From Candidatus Anammoxibacter sp. (GTDB lineage Bacteria > Planctomycetota > Brocadiia > Brocadiales > Anammoxibacteraceae), in NCBI GenBank assembly GCA_021777055.1, contig JAIQZO010000041.1:1-50790 (forward strand): 50,790 bases of DNA, written 5' to 3'. This document shows positions 8,673-17,667 of the stretch, piece after piece. A program made the position numbers and the translations under genes. Each line of letters starts with the position of its first letter. Position 1 is the stretch's first letter. The notes below the pieces were generated by a model. It was not told where the DNA came from and ran no database searches. It was given only the letters and a program-made list of their open reading frames with translations.

Positions 8673-9833
8673 ATGAAGATTCTATTTATAGCGCCACATC
8701 CTTTTTATCAGAATAGAGGAACTCCTATTGATGATCTTCTTGCTTTGCGCGTGTTGGCAGAGCGTTACAATACACAAGTTGATCTTCTTACTTTTAATGA
8801 AGGGGAAGATATATGTCTTGAAAATTTAAAAATCTATAGAATTCCAAAAACAAAATATGCAGAAAATGTGCGTCCGGGATTCTCGTTAAAAAAATTGTAT
8901 TGTGACATTCAATTATTTTTTAAGGCGTTGTCCATGTTAAGCCGGGAGAAATATAATGTTGTTCACGCTGTAGAGGAGACCGTGTTTTTTGCTTTGCTTT
9001 TCAAATTTATTTATAAAATACCTTATGTATATGACCTTGACTCATCAATAGCTCAACAACTAGTCGAAAGTAAACCTGTCTTAAGGCCTTTCTCCAACAT
9101 ATTTAATTCGCTTGAAGGTTCTGCTATCCGTCAGAGTCTCGTTAATCTACCGGTTTGTAATGCCTTGGCAGATTTATGCAAGAAAAATGGATCAAAAAAG
9201 ACAGTTGTCCTTCATGATATTTCCCAACTACGTAACCCTTATGCAAAAAGAACAGGACGTTTAAAGATGGAATTGGGTATTAAAGAAATGATGATTATGT
9301 ATATTGGTAATCTTGAGCATTATCAAGGAATAGATTTACTTCTAGAAAGTTTTCAGCTTGCTTGCAAATGTACTGATAAGGTTGATTTAGTAATTGTTGG
9401 AGGTGTTCCTGAAGACATTGTTAAATATCAAGAAAAGGCTGATAGGTTGGGAATAGATGGAAAGACTCATTTCTTAGGTCCAAAACCTTTGGAGATGTTG
9501 GATCAGTTTTTGATTGAGGGGGACATTTTAGCAGTTCCAAGGATTCGTGGGATTAATACACCAATGAAACTCTTTCCGTTTTTACATTCAGGCACAGCTG
9601 TATTAGCCACTGACTTACCTACTCATACGCAAATCATTTCTAAGAAAGAGGCGTATCTTGCTTTACCGAACCCTATAGATTTTTCTAAAGGTATTGTTGA
9701 ACTTGTTGTGAATGATGGCTTGCGTTCTGAACTAGGGTTGAATGGCCAAAAGTTTGTAGAAAAAAATCACACTTACGACGCACATCAAAAGAGATTAAAC
9801 GGTGTATATGATTGGATTGAAGAGAATATATGA
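8673..9833 (+). CDS. GT4 family glycosyltransferase
   Basis: A 386-residue GT-B fold glycosyltransferase. The N-terminal domain opens with KILFIAPHPFYQNRGTPI (residues 2-19), including the glycine-rich acceptor loop typical of GT4. The C-terminal Rossmann domain begins near MMIMYIGNLEHYQGIDLLL and includes VIVGG and the donor-site stretch GINTPMKLFPFLHSG. In many GT4 enzymes this stretch carries the EX7E glutamates. Here the usual KLFEYM is KLFPFL, a variation seen as NTPxK(I/L)xxYL in a subgroup of GT4 proteins. It lies 80 bp after the GlpD-like gene on the same strand. Donor and acceptor unknown; presumably adds a sugar to the locus glycan at the cytoplasmic face. Confidence 0.8.
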   Translation: MKILFIAPHPFYQNRGTPIDDLLALRVLAERYNTQVDLLTFNEGEDICLENLKIYRIPKTKYAENVRPGFSLKKLYCDIQLFFKALSMLSREKYNVVHAVEETVFFALLFKFIYKIPYVYDLDSSIAQQLVESKPVLRPFSNIFNSLEGSAIRQSLVNLPVCNALADLCKKNGSKKTVVLHDISQLRNPYAKRTGRLKMELGIKEMMIMYIGNLEHYQGIDLLLESFQLACKCTDKVDLVIVGGVPEDIVKYQEKADRLGIDGKTHFLGPKPLEMLDQFLIEGDILAVPRIRGINTPMKLFPFLHSGTAVLATDLPTHTQIISKKEAYLALPNPIDFSKGIVELVVNDGLRSELGLNGQKFVEKNHTYDAHQKRLNGVYDWIEENI

Positions 9834-9893
9834 CGTTATGTCTATAAAATGCGCGAAGCAAATATATACATTTTAAGATATCGTCGGTTTTAT

Positions 9894-9920
9894 AAAACTT
9901 CATTCTTAAAAAGAAGTTTT
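9894..9920 (+). terminator. Weak hairpin, possible terminator
   Basis: AAAACTTC (9894-9901) pairs with GAAGTTTT (9913-9920) across an 11-nt loop, and the 3' arm runs into further T residues. The stem is AU-rich. It lies in the 161-bp gap between the GT4 and SDR genes. Confidence 0.3.
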
Positions 9921-9994
9921 TATACAGTAATACTATAGATATCATCATAAGTTTTGTCTTGTCTAACGTTAACAATAGTAAATAACTAAAAAAG

Positions 9995-10981
9995 ATGAAA
10001 GTATTGGTAACTGGCGGAACTGGTTTTACCGGAAGCAATTTAATAAAAAAACTATGTAGCCAAGGTGTTCATGTAAAAGCCATAGTTAGAGATAAGTCAA
10101 AAATGAATATTTTTGATCGCAATGGTGTGGAAGTAGTCGAAGGGGATATAACTGATCCAGTTGCAGTTGATCGAGCAGTTAAAGGAGTTGAGAAAGTATT
10201 TCACATTGCGGCCGTTTTCAGGACAGCAGCGATAAGAGAAAATGTTTATAGTGACGTTCATGTAAAGGGGACAGAAAATCTATTAAATTCGTCTTTAAAA
10301 TATAATGTTAGTAGGTTTATTCATTGTAGTACAGGTGGCGTTCATGGTCATATTGAGAATCCTCCTGCCAGCGAAACGTATCGTTTTAAACCTGGTGATA
10401 TATACCAAATAACAAAATTAAAAGGTGAGCTAACGGCTGTAAAGTTTGGAAATGAGAATAAATTGCCATTGACTGTTATTAGGCCTTCTCCGATTTATGG
10501 TCCAGGAGATATGCGTCTACTTAAATTGTTTAAAATGGCATTAAAAAAATATGTTCTTATATTAGGCCCAGGTAACGTCTTTTATCATATGGTATATATA
10601 GACGATCTTGTCGATGCTTTTTTGTTGGCGTCGGAGAATGAGAACGCAATAGGTGAAACATTTATTATAGGTGGTGAAGAAATATTAAGTTTAAATGAGA
10701 TTGTAGATCTTATTGCGGAGGGACAAAACTTACAGCCCGTAAAGATACATTTGCCCGCGAAACCATTTCAATTGCTGGGAAGTGTTTGTGAACGTATTTG
10801 TGTTCCATTAAAAATAGAACCGCCTATATATAGAAGGAGAGTGGATTTCTTCACTAAGAGTAGGTCTTTTGACATTAGAAAAGCGAAGAACTTACTCGAA
10901 TACAAACCTAAAGTAAGTCTTAAAGAAGGATTGTCCAAGACATCAGCATGGTACAAAGAACAAGGATATTTGCGCGCATAG
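9995..10981 (+). CDS. NAD-dependent epimerase/dehydratase, extended SDR family
   Basis: A 328-residue extended short-chain dehydrogenase. The Rossmann motif VTGGTGFTGS (residues 5-14) is the TGxxGxxG signature. The substrate side has the catalytic YxxxK (Y137, K141) after the Ser-containing CSTGGVHG strand, followed by VIRPSPIYGPGD (161-172), characteristic of nucleotide-sugar epimerases and dihydroflavonol-reductase-like SDRs. Members oxidise, reduce or epimerise sugar or lipid-like alcohols using NAD(P). The locus context suggests precursor modification for the glycan. The subfamily resembles UDP-sugar epimerases and 3-beta-HSD-like enzymes equally, so no substrate is proposed. Confidence 0.8.
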   Translation: MKVLVTGGTGFTGSNLIKKLCSQGVHVKAIVRDKSKMNIFDRNGVEVVEGDITDPVAVDRAVKGVEKVFHIAAVFRTAAIRENVYSDVHVKGTENLLNSSLKYNVSRFIHCSTGGVHGHIENPPASETYRFKPGDIYQITKLKGELTAVKFGNENKLPLTVIRPSPIYGPGDMRLLKLFKMALKKYVLILGPGNVFYHMVYIDDLVDAFLLASENENAIGETFIIGGEEILSLNEIVDLIAEGQNLQPVKIHLPAKPFQLLGSVCERICVPLKIEPPIYRRRVDFFTKSRSFDIRKAKNLLEYKPKVSLKEGLSKTSAWYKEQGYLRA

Positions 10982-11059
10982 GATGATTAGGGATTATGAC
11001 AGCTTGAAGTATTGCGAAGAATAGCCGTATAAGACGATAGAATATTCGACTGTATTCTC

Positions 11060-12874
11060 ATGAGAAAAATTAAAGAACTAATATCAACAAAAGAGAGTAA
11101 AAGTATAGCAGATTATTTTCGTTTATCCAGACTTATAGAGCAGGAAAGTAAAGAATGGAAATTGTCATGTGATAAAACTATAAAGATCTCGATACAATCC
11201 AGTTTCACTATTAATGGAATAAAAGAGGTTTTGCTTGTAAAGTGTTGCGAATTAGATATTTTTCCCGAGTTTTATATTGGTGATTATAACCAATATTTTC
11301 AGGAAATATTAAATGCAGATAGTGCACTATATAAATTCGCGCCAGATATTATCATTGTTTTTATAGATACCATGACAGTTTGGGGCGAACAATACTTTCT
11401 GCCTTATAATATGTCAGATAAAGAAAGAAAAGTGTGGGTTTGTGAAAAGGTAAACGAAACACAATCATTAATACAGAAAATAAAATACCATTCTTCTACC
11501 AAGGTATTGTTACATAATTTCGAAGTTCCGTTACATTCTCCTTTAGGTATACTAGAAAACAAACAAGAGTTTGGTTTTATAGAAGCGACAGAGGAACTTA
11601 ATTCTTCTTTGAGGAGGGTTTTTAAGTCAGATAATCAAATATTTGTTTTTGACTACAACTCTTTTTGCTCAAGTATCGGTAAAAAAGACATTATTGATTA
11701 TAAGATGTACTATTTGGGAGATATGAAATTAGACCTAAGGCACATACCCGAATTAGTAGACGAATATCTTTCGTATATTAAACCCATATTATATCTCACT
11801 AAAAAGTGTATTGTTTTAGACCTTGATAATACATTGTGGGGAGGGGTTATTGGTGAAGATGGTTTAGAAGGAATAAAACTTGGTCCCACTTCAGAAGGAA
11901 GACCGTTTCAAGAATGTCAAAGATATTTGCTTTCCCTTTTCAACCGGGGTGTAATACTGGCAGTAAATAGTAAAAATAACTTTGATGATGTATTAAAAGT
12001 GTTTAATGAACATCCCTATATGATCTTAAAAGAGAAACATTTTTCCTCTATGCAAATAAATTGGGATGATAAAATTTCAAATATGAAGGCTATTGCAGAA
12101 GATATAAATATAGGCCTGGAAAGTTTGGTTTTTATTGATGATGATAAATTAAACAGGGAGATGGTAAAAGATGCTTTGCCGGAAGTCTTTGTTGTTGATC
12201 TTCCAGAAGACCCATCGCTTTATTTAAGAACAATAATGGGGATAAATGATTTCAACATGCTTCAGATTACAGAAGAGGACAAGAAAAAAGGTGAAATGTA
12301 TGCGGCGCAGAAAAGCAGGCAAGAAATAAGAAAAAAGATGACTGATATAACAGAATATCTTAGAAAGTTAGAAACAGTTGTCCAAATAGAAAAGGCAAAC
12401 CAATTTACTATTCCAAGGATTGCACAGCTTACCCAGAAAACAAATCAATTCAATGTGACAACAAAACGGTATCTTGAAGAAGATATTAAACAATATGCAA
12501 ATAGCAATAAATTTCTCGTTGTTTCTGTTAAAGTTGATGATAAATTTGGTGATAATGGAATAACTGGCGTGGTGATAGTAATAAAGGAGAATGTTACATG
12601 GAGAATAGATACATTTTTGCTTAGTTGTAGAGTTCTTGGTCGAAAGGTTGAAGAAACAATGCTTGCGTATGTTATAGAACATGCAAAGAAAGAGAACGTT
12701 AAAACTATTATAGGCGAGTTCATTCAGACAAAAAAAAACCAACCTGCTAAAGAATTTTACAAAAATAACGGATTTGATTTTATAAAGCAAGAGACAAAAA
12801 AAGAAATTTGGGAGTTTGATTTAAGAAAAGATTATCCGTATTTAGATTTTATTCTGGTTATAAGAAAGGATTAA
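11060..12874 (+). CDS. FkbH-like HAD-superfamily protein with C-terminal acyltransferase-like domain
   Basis: A 604-residue FkbH-type protein. Known FkbH proteins take a glyceryl group from 1,3-bisphosphoglycerate, dephosphorylate it and load it as glyceryl-thioester on an acyl carrier protein. The central HAD domain has motif I KCIVLDLDNTLWGGVIGEDG (249-268, nucleophile pair D254/D256), motif II AVNSKN (301-306) and the acidic motif VFIDDDKLNR (357-366). Residues 1-240 form the usual N-terminal FkbH region. Residues about 500-580 resemble a GNAT-like acyltransferase fold (FIQTKKNQPAKEFYKNNGF). An acyl carrier protein starts 2 bp after its stop, the expected partner. Translational coupling is likely. 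Confidence 0.85.
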   Translation: MRKIKELISTKESKSIADYFRLSRLIEQESKEWKLSCDKTIKISIQSSFTINGIKEVLLVKCCELDIFPEFYIGDYNQYFQEILNADSALYKFAPDIIIVFIDTMTVWGEQYFLPYNMSDKERKVWVCEKVNETQSLIQKIKYHSSTKVLLHNFEVPLHSPLGILENKQEFGFIEATEELNSSLRRVFKSDNQIFVFDYNSFCSSIGKKDIIDYKMYYLGDMKLDLRHIPELVDEYLSYIKPILYLTKKCIVLDLDNTLWGGVIGEDGLEGIKLGPTSEGRPFQECQRYLLSLFNRGVILAVNSKNNFDDVLKVFNEHPYMILKEKHFSSMQINWDDKISNMKAIAEDINIGLESLVFIDDDKLNREMVKDALPEVFVVDLPEDPSLYLRTIMGINDFNMLQITEEDKKKGEMYAAQKSRQEIRKKMTDITEYLRKLETVVQIEKANQFTIPRIAQLTQKTNQFNVTTKRYLEEDIKQYANSNKFLVVSVKVDDKFGDNGITGVVIVIKENVTWRIDTFLLSCRVLGRKVEETMLAYVIEHAKKENVKTIIGEFIQTKKNQPAKEFYKNNGFDFIKQETKKEIWEFDLRKDYPYLDFILVIRKD

Positions 12875-12876
12875 GT

Positions 12877-13113
12877 ATGGAAAGATTAAAGTCTGTTTTG
12901 TCTAATGTCTTAAATATAAAGGCAGATACAATTACGGATGAAACTTCGCCTGATAATGTAGATCTCTGGGATTCGTTAGTGGGTTTAATGTTAGTAACTG
13001 AACTAGAAGGTCAATTTAATATAAAGTTCTCAATGGATGAAGTGGTTGCGATTAAGAATGTTGGTGATATAAAAGAGATACTGATGAAACATGGTATTAC
13101 TCTAAATAAATAA
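12877..13113 (+). CDS. Acyl carrier protein
   Basis: A 78-residue stand-alone acyl carrier protein. The phosphopantetheine attachment site is the DSL motif (D32-S33-L34) in DLWDSLVGLMLV, with helix II following as VTELEGQFNIKF. It begins 2 bp after the FkbH-like gene and is followed 15 bp later by a hexapeptide acyltransferase, so it probably carries a glyceryl or other short acyl unit between them. It differs from the housekeeping fatty-acid ACP, which normally has DSLD, and is closer to the carrier proteins of polyketide and surface-glycan clusters. Confidence 0.88.
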   Translation: MERLKSVLSNVLNIKADTITDETSPDNVDLWDSLVGLMLVTELEGQFNIKFSMDEVVAIKNVGDIKEILMKHGITLNK

Positions 13114-13128
13114 TATACTTTCTGATGT

Positions 13129-13662
13129 ATGAATATGAAACTAAGAAAACTTATTCAGCGATTTCTTTTTCCTAAAGTATTAATTACGGTAATATATTTC
13201 ATAAAATTTAGGTGTAAGATAAGCCCTAGGGCGGAAGTAGAGTTAAGCCGATTACTAAATGTTGGGAGAAAAACACAGATCAGCTCGTTTTGTAAAATAA
13301 AGGCTTCTGATGGAAATCTTACAATTGGCAGTAATGTGAGTATTGGAACATGCTGCTTTATTTCGGCGGGCAAGATGGGGGTTGTTATTGGTGATTACTG
13401 TTTGATAAGCCCAAATGTTGCTGTTATAGGGAATAATTATAAATATGATAAATTAGATGTCCCTATTTGTATGCAGGAAAAGACATCAAAAGGTGTTAAG
13501 ATTGGGAAGAATGTTTGGATTGGTGCAAATTCCACAATACTAGATGGCGCGGCCATTGGAGATAATGTTATTGTTGCACCAAATTCTGTAGTATCAGGTA
13601 GAGTCTCTGATAATTCCATTATCCAGGGGAATCCCGCAAAGGTTGTTTTTGTAAGAAGGTAA
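13129..13662 (+). CDS. Left-handed beta-helix (hexapeptide) acyltransferase
   Basis: A 177-residue protein with a short N-terminal helix and hexapeptide repeats from about residue 60 to 170. Repeats such as LTIGSNVSIG, VVIGDYCLI, VKIGKNVWIGANSTIL and GAAIGDNVIV lead to the closing SVVSGRVSDNSIIQGNPAKV. This is the O-acetyltransferase type of the maltose/galactoside acetyltransferase and WbbJ families, which acetylate or acylate sugars using CoA or a carrier protein. It sits directly after the acyl carrier protein and 5 bp before the flippase-like gene. A role in transferring the ACP-bound unit to the locus glycan is likely but inferred. CoA as donor remains possible. Confidence 0.82.
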   Translation: MNMKLRKLIQRFLFPKVLITVIYFIKFRCKISPRAEVELSRLLNVGRKTQISSFCKIKASDGNLTIGSNVSIGTCCFISAGKMGVVIGDYCLISPNVAVIGNNYKYDKLDVPICMQEKTSKGVKIGKNVWIGANSTILDGAAIGDNVIVAPNSVVSGRVSDNSIIQGNPAKVVFVRR

Positions 13663-13667
13663 AAATA

Positions 13668-14711
13668 TTGAAAATCCATTGGTTTCGAAAATACAGAAAC
13701 AAGATACTAATAATCGGGAAAATCATCTTTTTAAGCATAATATGCTTTCTTATCTATAGAATGCTGAACTGGAAACAGATTGTGCAAACTTTCCAGAATG
13801 TATCCATTGGATATTTTATAGTAGTTTTTCTCCTTATTATAGCAGATAAAATTATTATGGGCTTGAAATGGAATATACTCTTGAGATTATATGATGTTAA
13901 GGTGCCATATTATGTCCCTGTAATAGCATATTTAAAGGGACGAGTATTTCCAGTCTTCACGCCTTCAAATATTGGCATAGATGTTTATAAAGTTTATTAT
14001 GTGAGAAAATATAATAATTCTCTATCAAAGATTGTATCGTCAATTTTTATCGAAAGATTTATTGGTATGCTATCTTCGCTTGCCATGATATCTTTAATGT
14101 TATCATTTTCTCTGAGATTATTTGATATTCCGTATAAAGAGGTCTTAATTGGTGCTGGATATTTCTTGTTTATAACAATTACGTTTTTTATCTTTTTTAT
14201 TATACCAAAAGGCAGAAGTTTACAATTAACCAGAAAAATAAAATTTCTACCTGTAACATTTTATCGTAAAATCAATGATTTTCTGTCCTCCCTTTCATTA
14301 ATTAAAGAAAAAAGGATTTACATCCTTTTATATTATCTTATTTCGGTTTTTGAAAAAGTGTCTTATGGGTTAGTGATTTATTTTTGTTCGCGATCTTTAG
14401 GTATTTTAGACATTGATTTTTTGTTTATAATTGCGGCAACTCCATTAGTTGCGTTACTTGAAAGAATACCGATCTCTTTTTCAGCATTAGGTGTGCGTGA
14501 AGGTTTAATCGTTTTTCTTTTGAAACCTTATATTGAAAGCTCCGAATTATCTTTTTCTGTTGCATTGGTTTTACGTCTTGCTGAGATTTTAACAATTCTT
14601 CTGTCTCTAATTTTGTGGGTTCGGCGTGATCGCCCTGCTAAATATTTAAACGAAATACAATCGGTTGGTGACGAAGTCTCGTCCTTAAAGAATGCTTTTG
14701 CCAGGGGGTAA
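13668..14711 (+). CDS. Flippase-like membrane protein (LPG-synthase TM / UPF0104 family)
   Basis: A 347-residue integral membrane protein of the lysylphosphatidylglycerol-synthase transmembrane family (AglD2/MprF-like). It has about eight hydrophobic segments, the typical FPVFTPSNIGIDVYKVYYVR stretch (residues 81-100) and the ISFSALGVREGLIV motif near residue 275. Members are thought to move or bind lipid-linked intermediates. The start is TTG at 13668, 5 bp after the preceding stop, with AGAAGG upstream; the first in-frame ATG lies well inside the first helix and is less likely. Last membrane component of the co-directional glycan locus. Confidence 0.72.
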   Translation: MKIHWFRKYRNKILIIGKIIFLSIICFLIYRMLNWKQIVQTFQNVSIGYFIVVFLLIIADKIIMGLKWNILLRLYDVKVPYYVPVIAYLKGRVFPVFTPSNIGIDVYKVYYVRKYNNSLSKIVSSIFIERFIGMLSSLAMISLMLSFSLRLFDIPYKEVLIGAGYFLFITITFFIFFIIPKGRSLQLTRKIKFLPVTFYRKINDFLSSLSLIKEKRIYILLYYLISVFEKVSYGLVIYFCSRSLGILDIDFLFIIAATPLVALLERIPISFSALGVREGLIVFLLKPYIESSELSFSVALVLRLAEILTILLSLILWVRRDRPAKYLNEIQSVGDEVSSLKNAFARG

Positions 14712-14852
14712 ATTCTATAAAAAGGGGTATATTGTTTGCCCTTTCTTATATCTATTTAACTCCCTTTCGCCTTAATACAGTCTTACATAAATTAGACTTT
14801 CCTTTTTTATAAATCAGTATAAAACAAGCAGATGGAAACAAAAGGTTTGATA

Positions 14853-16364
14853 ATGAAAGTTAACAGTATAATTTTATTTCTTGCTTTTACATTAGTTTTT
14901 GAAAGTGTCTATTCTAATGTTGAGGGGTTAGAAATTAAGAGTAGTAACATTAATATAGCTTGTATGTTTTTTAATGGGAAGCCTGTTATTGCTTTTGGGC
15001 CGAGTCCGCAAGGAATTTTAACATTTCTTCCGCAAGGTGATGGTAATAACATTTTAGATTGGGTTAAATGGGCAAAGCGTTATGGAATGACTAATGTTCG
15101 GTCGTACCCGCCCAGTTTCATTGTTGATTCTCCTGCCGAGAATATTTTTCTTAGAGCAAAAGATAATCCCAACAAGTTTAACCTGAGAAAATTTAATAAA
15201 AAATATTTTGACGAATTAAAGAAGTCATGCCAGCTTTTGAATCAAAATGGAATTGTTGTACATTTGCAACTTTGGCAGGCTGTTACGTGGAATAACTCGT
15301 GGGATGTTTCCTACTACAACCCTGAAAATAATATAAATGCAGATATTTCTGCATATGCAGGTCCAAAAGAATTTGTGACCATGGAAAATCCTGTCCTTTT
15401 GGAACACCAAAAGGAATACGTGCGTATGATACTGGATTCTACTGCTCATATTGGCAATGTTTTTTTTGATATTATGAACGAAATTGGTAACGGAACAGGG
15501 AAAAGTGAAAAATGGGTTTGGGAAATTATAAAAACAGTCAATAAGTGGGAGGAGGAAAACAATATAGATGTGCTATTAACGTTGAATGATGAAGGTGGGG
15601 CAAGAATGGGTAAGTTTTCTATGCAATGCAAAGGCTTAGATCTGATAGTGAAAGATTTAGGAAGATATGATGAGCATATTGATGCAAAAAATAATTATAA
15701 TAAACCGACTGTTTCAGTAAGGAATATTGATTGGGATTATAAATCAAAGGAGAGACGATATTTCTATGGATACTATAGTTTAGAAGTGAACGAAGATGAT
15801 TATTTACAAGTAAGAGGTAGAAAATACTGGTGGCGGATGTTTATGGCTGGTGTTCAATCTGCAGGTGGATATTCTGATGCATATAGAATGAAAGATAAAA
15901 ATATCGTGTACAAAGGGCTATCAAAAATTGCAGAGAGTGTGAATATGGAAAAATTTCTTTTTCCTAAAGAGAGGAAGTCATCTTACCGCCTGAATTTATT
16001 ATCAGAAAACAATTTTGCTTCTTTTATTAAATTTGTAGAAAATATAAAGGGGTATGAAAACTTGATACCATCACACGATATCTTGCACGATCATCCTGTG
16101 CACAACAGTTATTGTCTACAAGATAAAAATCAAGTGATCATCTATTTAGAATCACCAAATGGGCAATCTGGATACCATTATAAACCTGAATCTGCAACAG
16201 TTTCCGGTTTACTACTAAAAGATAACAAATATGAAGGATATTTTTATTTTCCGAGTAATGGGAGAGGGCAAAGTTTTGAAATCGAAATTGAAAAAGGAAA
16301 AGGGAACTTGCAACTGCCTTCGTTTAGCGATGATTTGGTTATTACCATAACCACCATTGAATGA
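14853..16364 (+). CDS. Secreted glycoside hydrolase-like protein (clan GH-A type TIM barrel)
   Basis: A roughly 500-residue exported protein. The chosen ATG (14853) gives a normal signal peptide, MKVNSIILFLAFTLVFESVY, and has AAAGG about eight bases upstream. An in-frame ATG at 14832 would add seven residues but lacks a ribosome-binding site. The mature part is a TIM barrel: WAKRYGMTNVRSYP on an early strand, VHLQLWQ on strand 4 and FFDIMNEIGNG, where the Asn-Glu pair is the acid/base signature of clan GH-A glycosidases. A C-terminal beta domain (last ~100 residues) resembles the collagen-binding-like domain of DUF4038-type proteins. It ends the glycan locus, suggesting it trims or remodels the same polymer. 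Substrate unknown. Confidence 0.65.
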   Translation: MKVNSIILFLAFTLVFESVYSNVEGLEIKSSNINIACMFFNGKPVIAFGPSPQGILTFLPQGDGNNILDWVKWAKRYGMTNVRSYPPSFIVDSPAENIFLRAKDNPNKFNLRKFNKKYFDELKKSCQLLNQNGIVVHLQLWQAVTWNNSWDVSYYNPENNINADISAYAGPKEFVTMENPVLLEHQKEYVRMILDSTAHIGNVFFDIMNEIGNGTGKSEKWVWEIIKTVNKWEEENNIDVLLTLNDEGGARMGKFSMQCKGLDLIVKDLGRYDEHIDAKNNYNKPTVSVRNIDWDYKSKERRYFYGYYSLEVNEDDYLQVRGRKYWWRMFMAGVQSAGGYSDAYRMKDKNIVYKGLSKIAESVNMEKFLFPKERKSSYRLNLLSENNFASFIKFVENIKGYENLIPSHDILHDHPVHNSYCLQDKNQVIIYLESPNGQSGYHYKPESATVSGLLLKDNKYEGYFYFPSNGRGQSFEIEIEKGKGNLQLPSFSDDLVITITTIE

Positions 16365-16411
16365 CTGAAAATTATTGTATTGTCAAAGTGATCAGAACTC
16401 TGCTGTATAGC

Positions 16412-16430
16412 GATAGCTCTTTCGGCTATC
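16412..16430 (+). terminator. Small hairpin after the glycosidase gene
   Basis: GATAGC (16412-16417) pairs with GCTATC (16425-16430) around a 7-nt loop, followed by a T-rich stretch. Weak, but placed about 50 bp after the stop codon of the last glycan-locus gene. The 320-bp gap up to 16685 has no gene; a TATAAT at 16635-16640 may be the -10 of the next operon. Confidence 0.35.
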
Positions 16431-16685
16431 TTTGAATCTTATTCAATCGTGATTTTCTAAATGTAACTAATGCTACGACAGTAAAACCTTTCAATTATAA
16501 TATCTAAATTCCACCAAAATCTGGGTCACTAAATGTTTAATTTCTGACAACAAATTTGAATATGTAAAATCAAGTAGAGGTTTGTTTTTATCTTTTAATA
16601 TTGCCTTGATCAGTACAACGTTTATAAGGTATCATATAATTACGATTAATAAAGTATTTGTATATTTTTTAAGAAAGGAATGATA

Positions 16686-17057
16686 ATGTCAGATTGTAAA
16701 GCGTTGTTTTGTAAGGTAAATAAAATTGAAGGCTCAGAACCATCAGAAATGGAGAGGAAGCATACTCCTGTTATTGAAATACCTGACACTATAACTGCGG
16801 GTGAATTTTTTGATGTAAAGATTAAGGTTGGAGAAATTGCACATCCTAATGAAAATGAGCACTTTATTCAATGGATTGAACTCTATATTGGAAAAGTTCA
16901 CCTTGGAAGATTTGATTTTGTTGCGGTTATGACCAAACCTGAAATTACTATTCCGGTAGTGCTAAGTCACGCAGGGTTAGATTCCAGTTTTAGAGCAATT
17001 TCCAGGTGCAATATGCACGGCCTCTGGGAGGGCAGTGTTAACGTGAAAGTTGCATGA
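16686..17057 (+). CDS. Superoxide reductase (neelaredoxin/desulfoferrodoxin C-terminal type)
   Basis: Reduces superoxide to hydrogen peroxide without releasing oxygen, a typical defence of anaerobes. The iron site is fully visible: RKHTPVIE (first His and preceding Lys), HPNENEHFIQWIELY (two more His) and CNMHGLWEG near the C-terminus (Cys and fourth His). This gives the Fe(His4Cys) centre. The N-terminal rubredoxin-like desulforedoxin domain is absent, so it is a 1Fe type. AAAGGA ends six bases before the ATG at 16686, making this a better start than the ATG at 16680, which overlaps the ribosome-binding site. It overlaps the next gene by 4 bp (ATGA), indicating coupled translation with a probable redox partner. 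Confidence 0.88.
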   Translation: MSDCKALFCKVNKIEGSEPSEMERKHTPVIEIPDTITAGEFFDVKIKVGEIAHPNENEHFIQWIELYIGKVHLGRFDFVAVMTKPEITIPVVLSHAGLDSSFRAISRCNMHGLWEGSVNVKVA

Positions 17058-17653
17058 CAATAAATATTTTAGGTATTGCCGGCAGTCCGGAAAAAGGTGG
17101 AAATACAGAGTTGTTGCTTGATAAAGTTCTTGAGGGTTTCGGCTGTAATGGTGATAATACGGTAAATAGAAAGAAAATCGTTGTAAGTGATCTTGATTTT
17201 CAACCTTGTACAAGTTGCCGATCGTGTACAAAGATAGGTAAGTGCAGACTAAATGACGATATGCAAAATGTCTACAGCGACTTGCTGTGGGCGGACTGTA
17301 TCGTATTAGCGTCGCCGGTCTACTTTCTTGGACTTACAGCGCAGTGTAAGGCGCTTATCGACAGATGTCAGATGTTTTGGGCAAGGAAATTCCTTTTGAA
17401 TAAACCGATAGTAGATAATGGCCATGAGAGTAATCGGCGTGGCATCATTTTGTCGGTTGGAGGTGATAAAAAGGACTCTATATTCTGCGGGCTGATAATG
17501 ACAGCAAAGGCTTTTTTTATTACGATCGATGCCGCTTATGATGAAAAGAATTCTCTCTTTATTGGTGGTATTGAAGAGAAGGATGATGTGTTAAAGTCGC
17601 CGCACTATTTAAATGCTGCTTTTGATATAGGAAAAAGAATGTACACTGGTTGA
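17054..17653 (+). CDS. Iron-sulfur flavoprotein (Isf-like NADPH-dependent FMN reductase family)
   Basis: A 199-residue flavodoxin-like protein. GIAGSPEKGGNTELL (residues 7-21) is the FMN phosphate-binding loop. The cluster motif C52-x2-C55-x2-C58-x5-C64 in PCTSCRSCTKIGKC matches the compact CX2CX2CX4-7C motif that binds a [4Fe-4S] cluster in Isf proteins, and ASPVYFLGLTAQCKALIDR (about 88-106) is the second flavin loop. Isf proteins of methanogens reduce oxygen and peroxide. Here the gene overlaps the superoxide reductase gene by 4 bp, so it may supply electrons to it or remove the peroxide it makes. The terminator at 17668 closes the operon. Confidence 0.85.
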   Translation: MTINILGIAGSPEKGGNTELLLDKVLEGFGCNGDNTVNRKKIVVSDLDFQPCTSCRSCTKIGKCRLNDDMQNVYSDLLWADCIVLASPVYFLGLTAQCKALIDRCQMFWARKFLLNKPIVDNGHESNRRGIILSVGGDKKDSIFCGLIMTAKAFFITIDAAYDEKNSLFIGGIEEKDDVLKSPHYLNAAFDIGKRMYTG

Positions 17654-17667
17654 TATGTTGTGTAATG

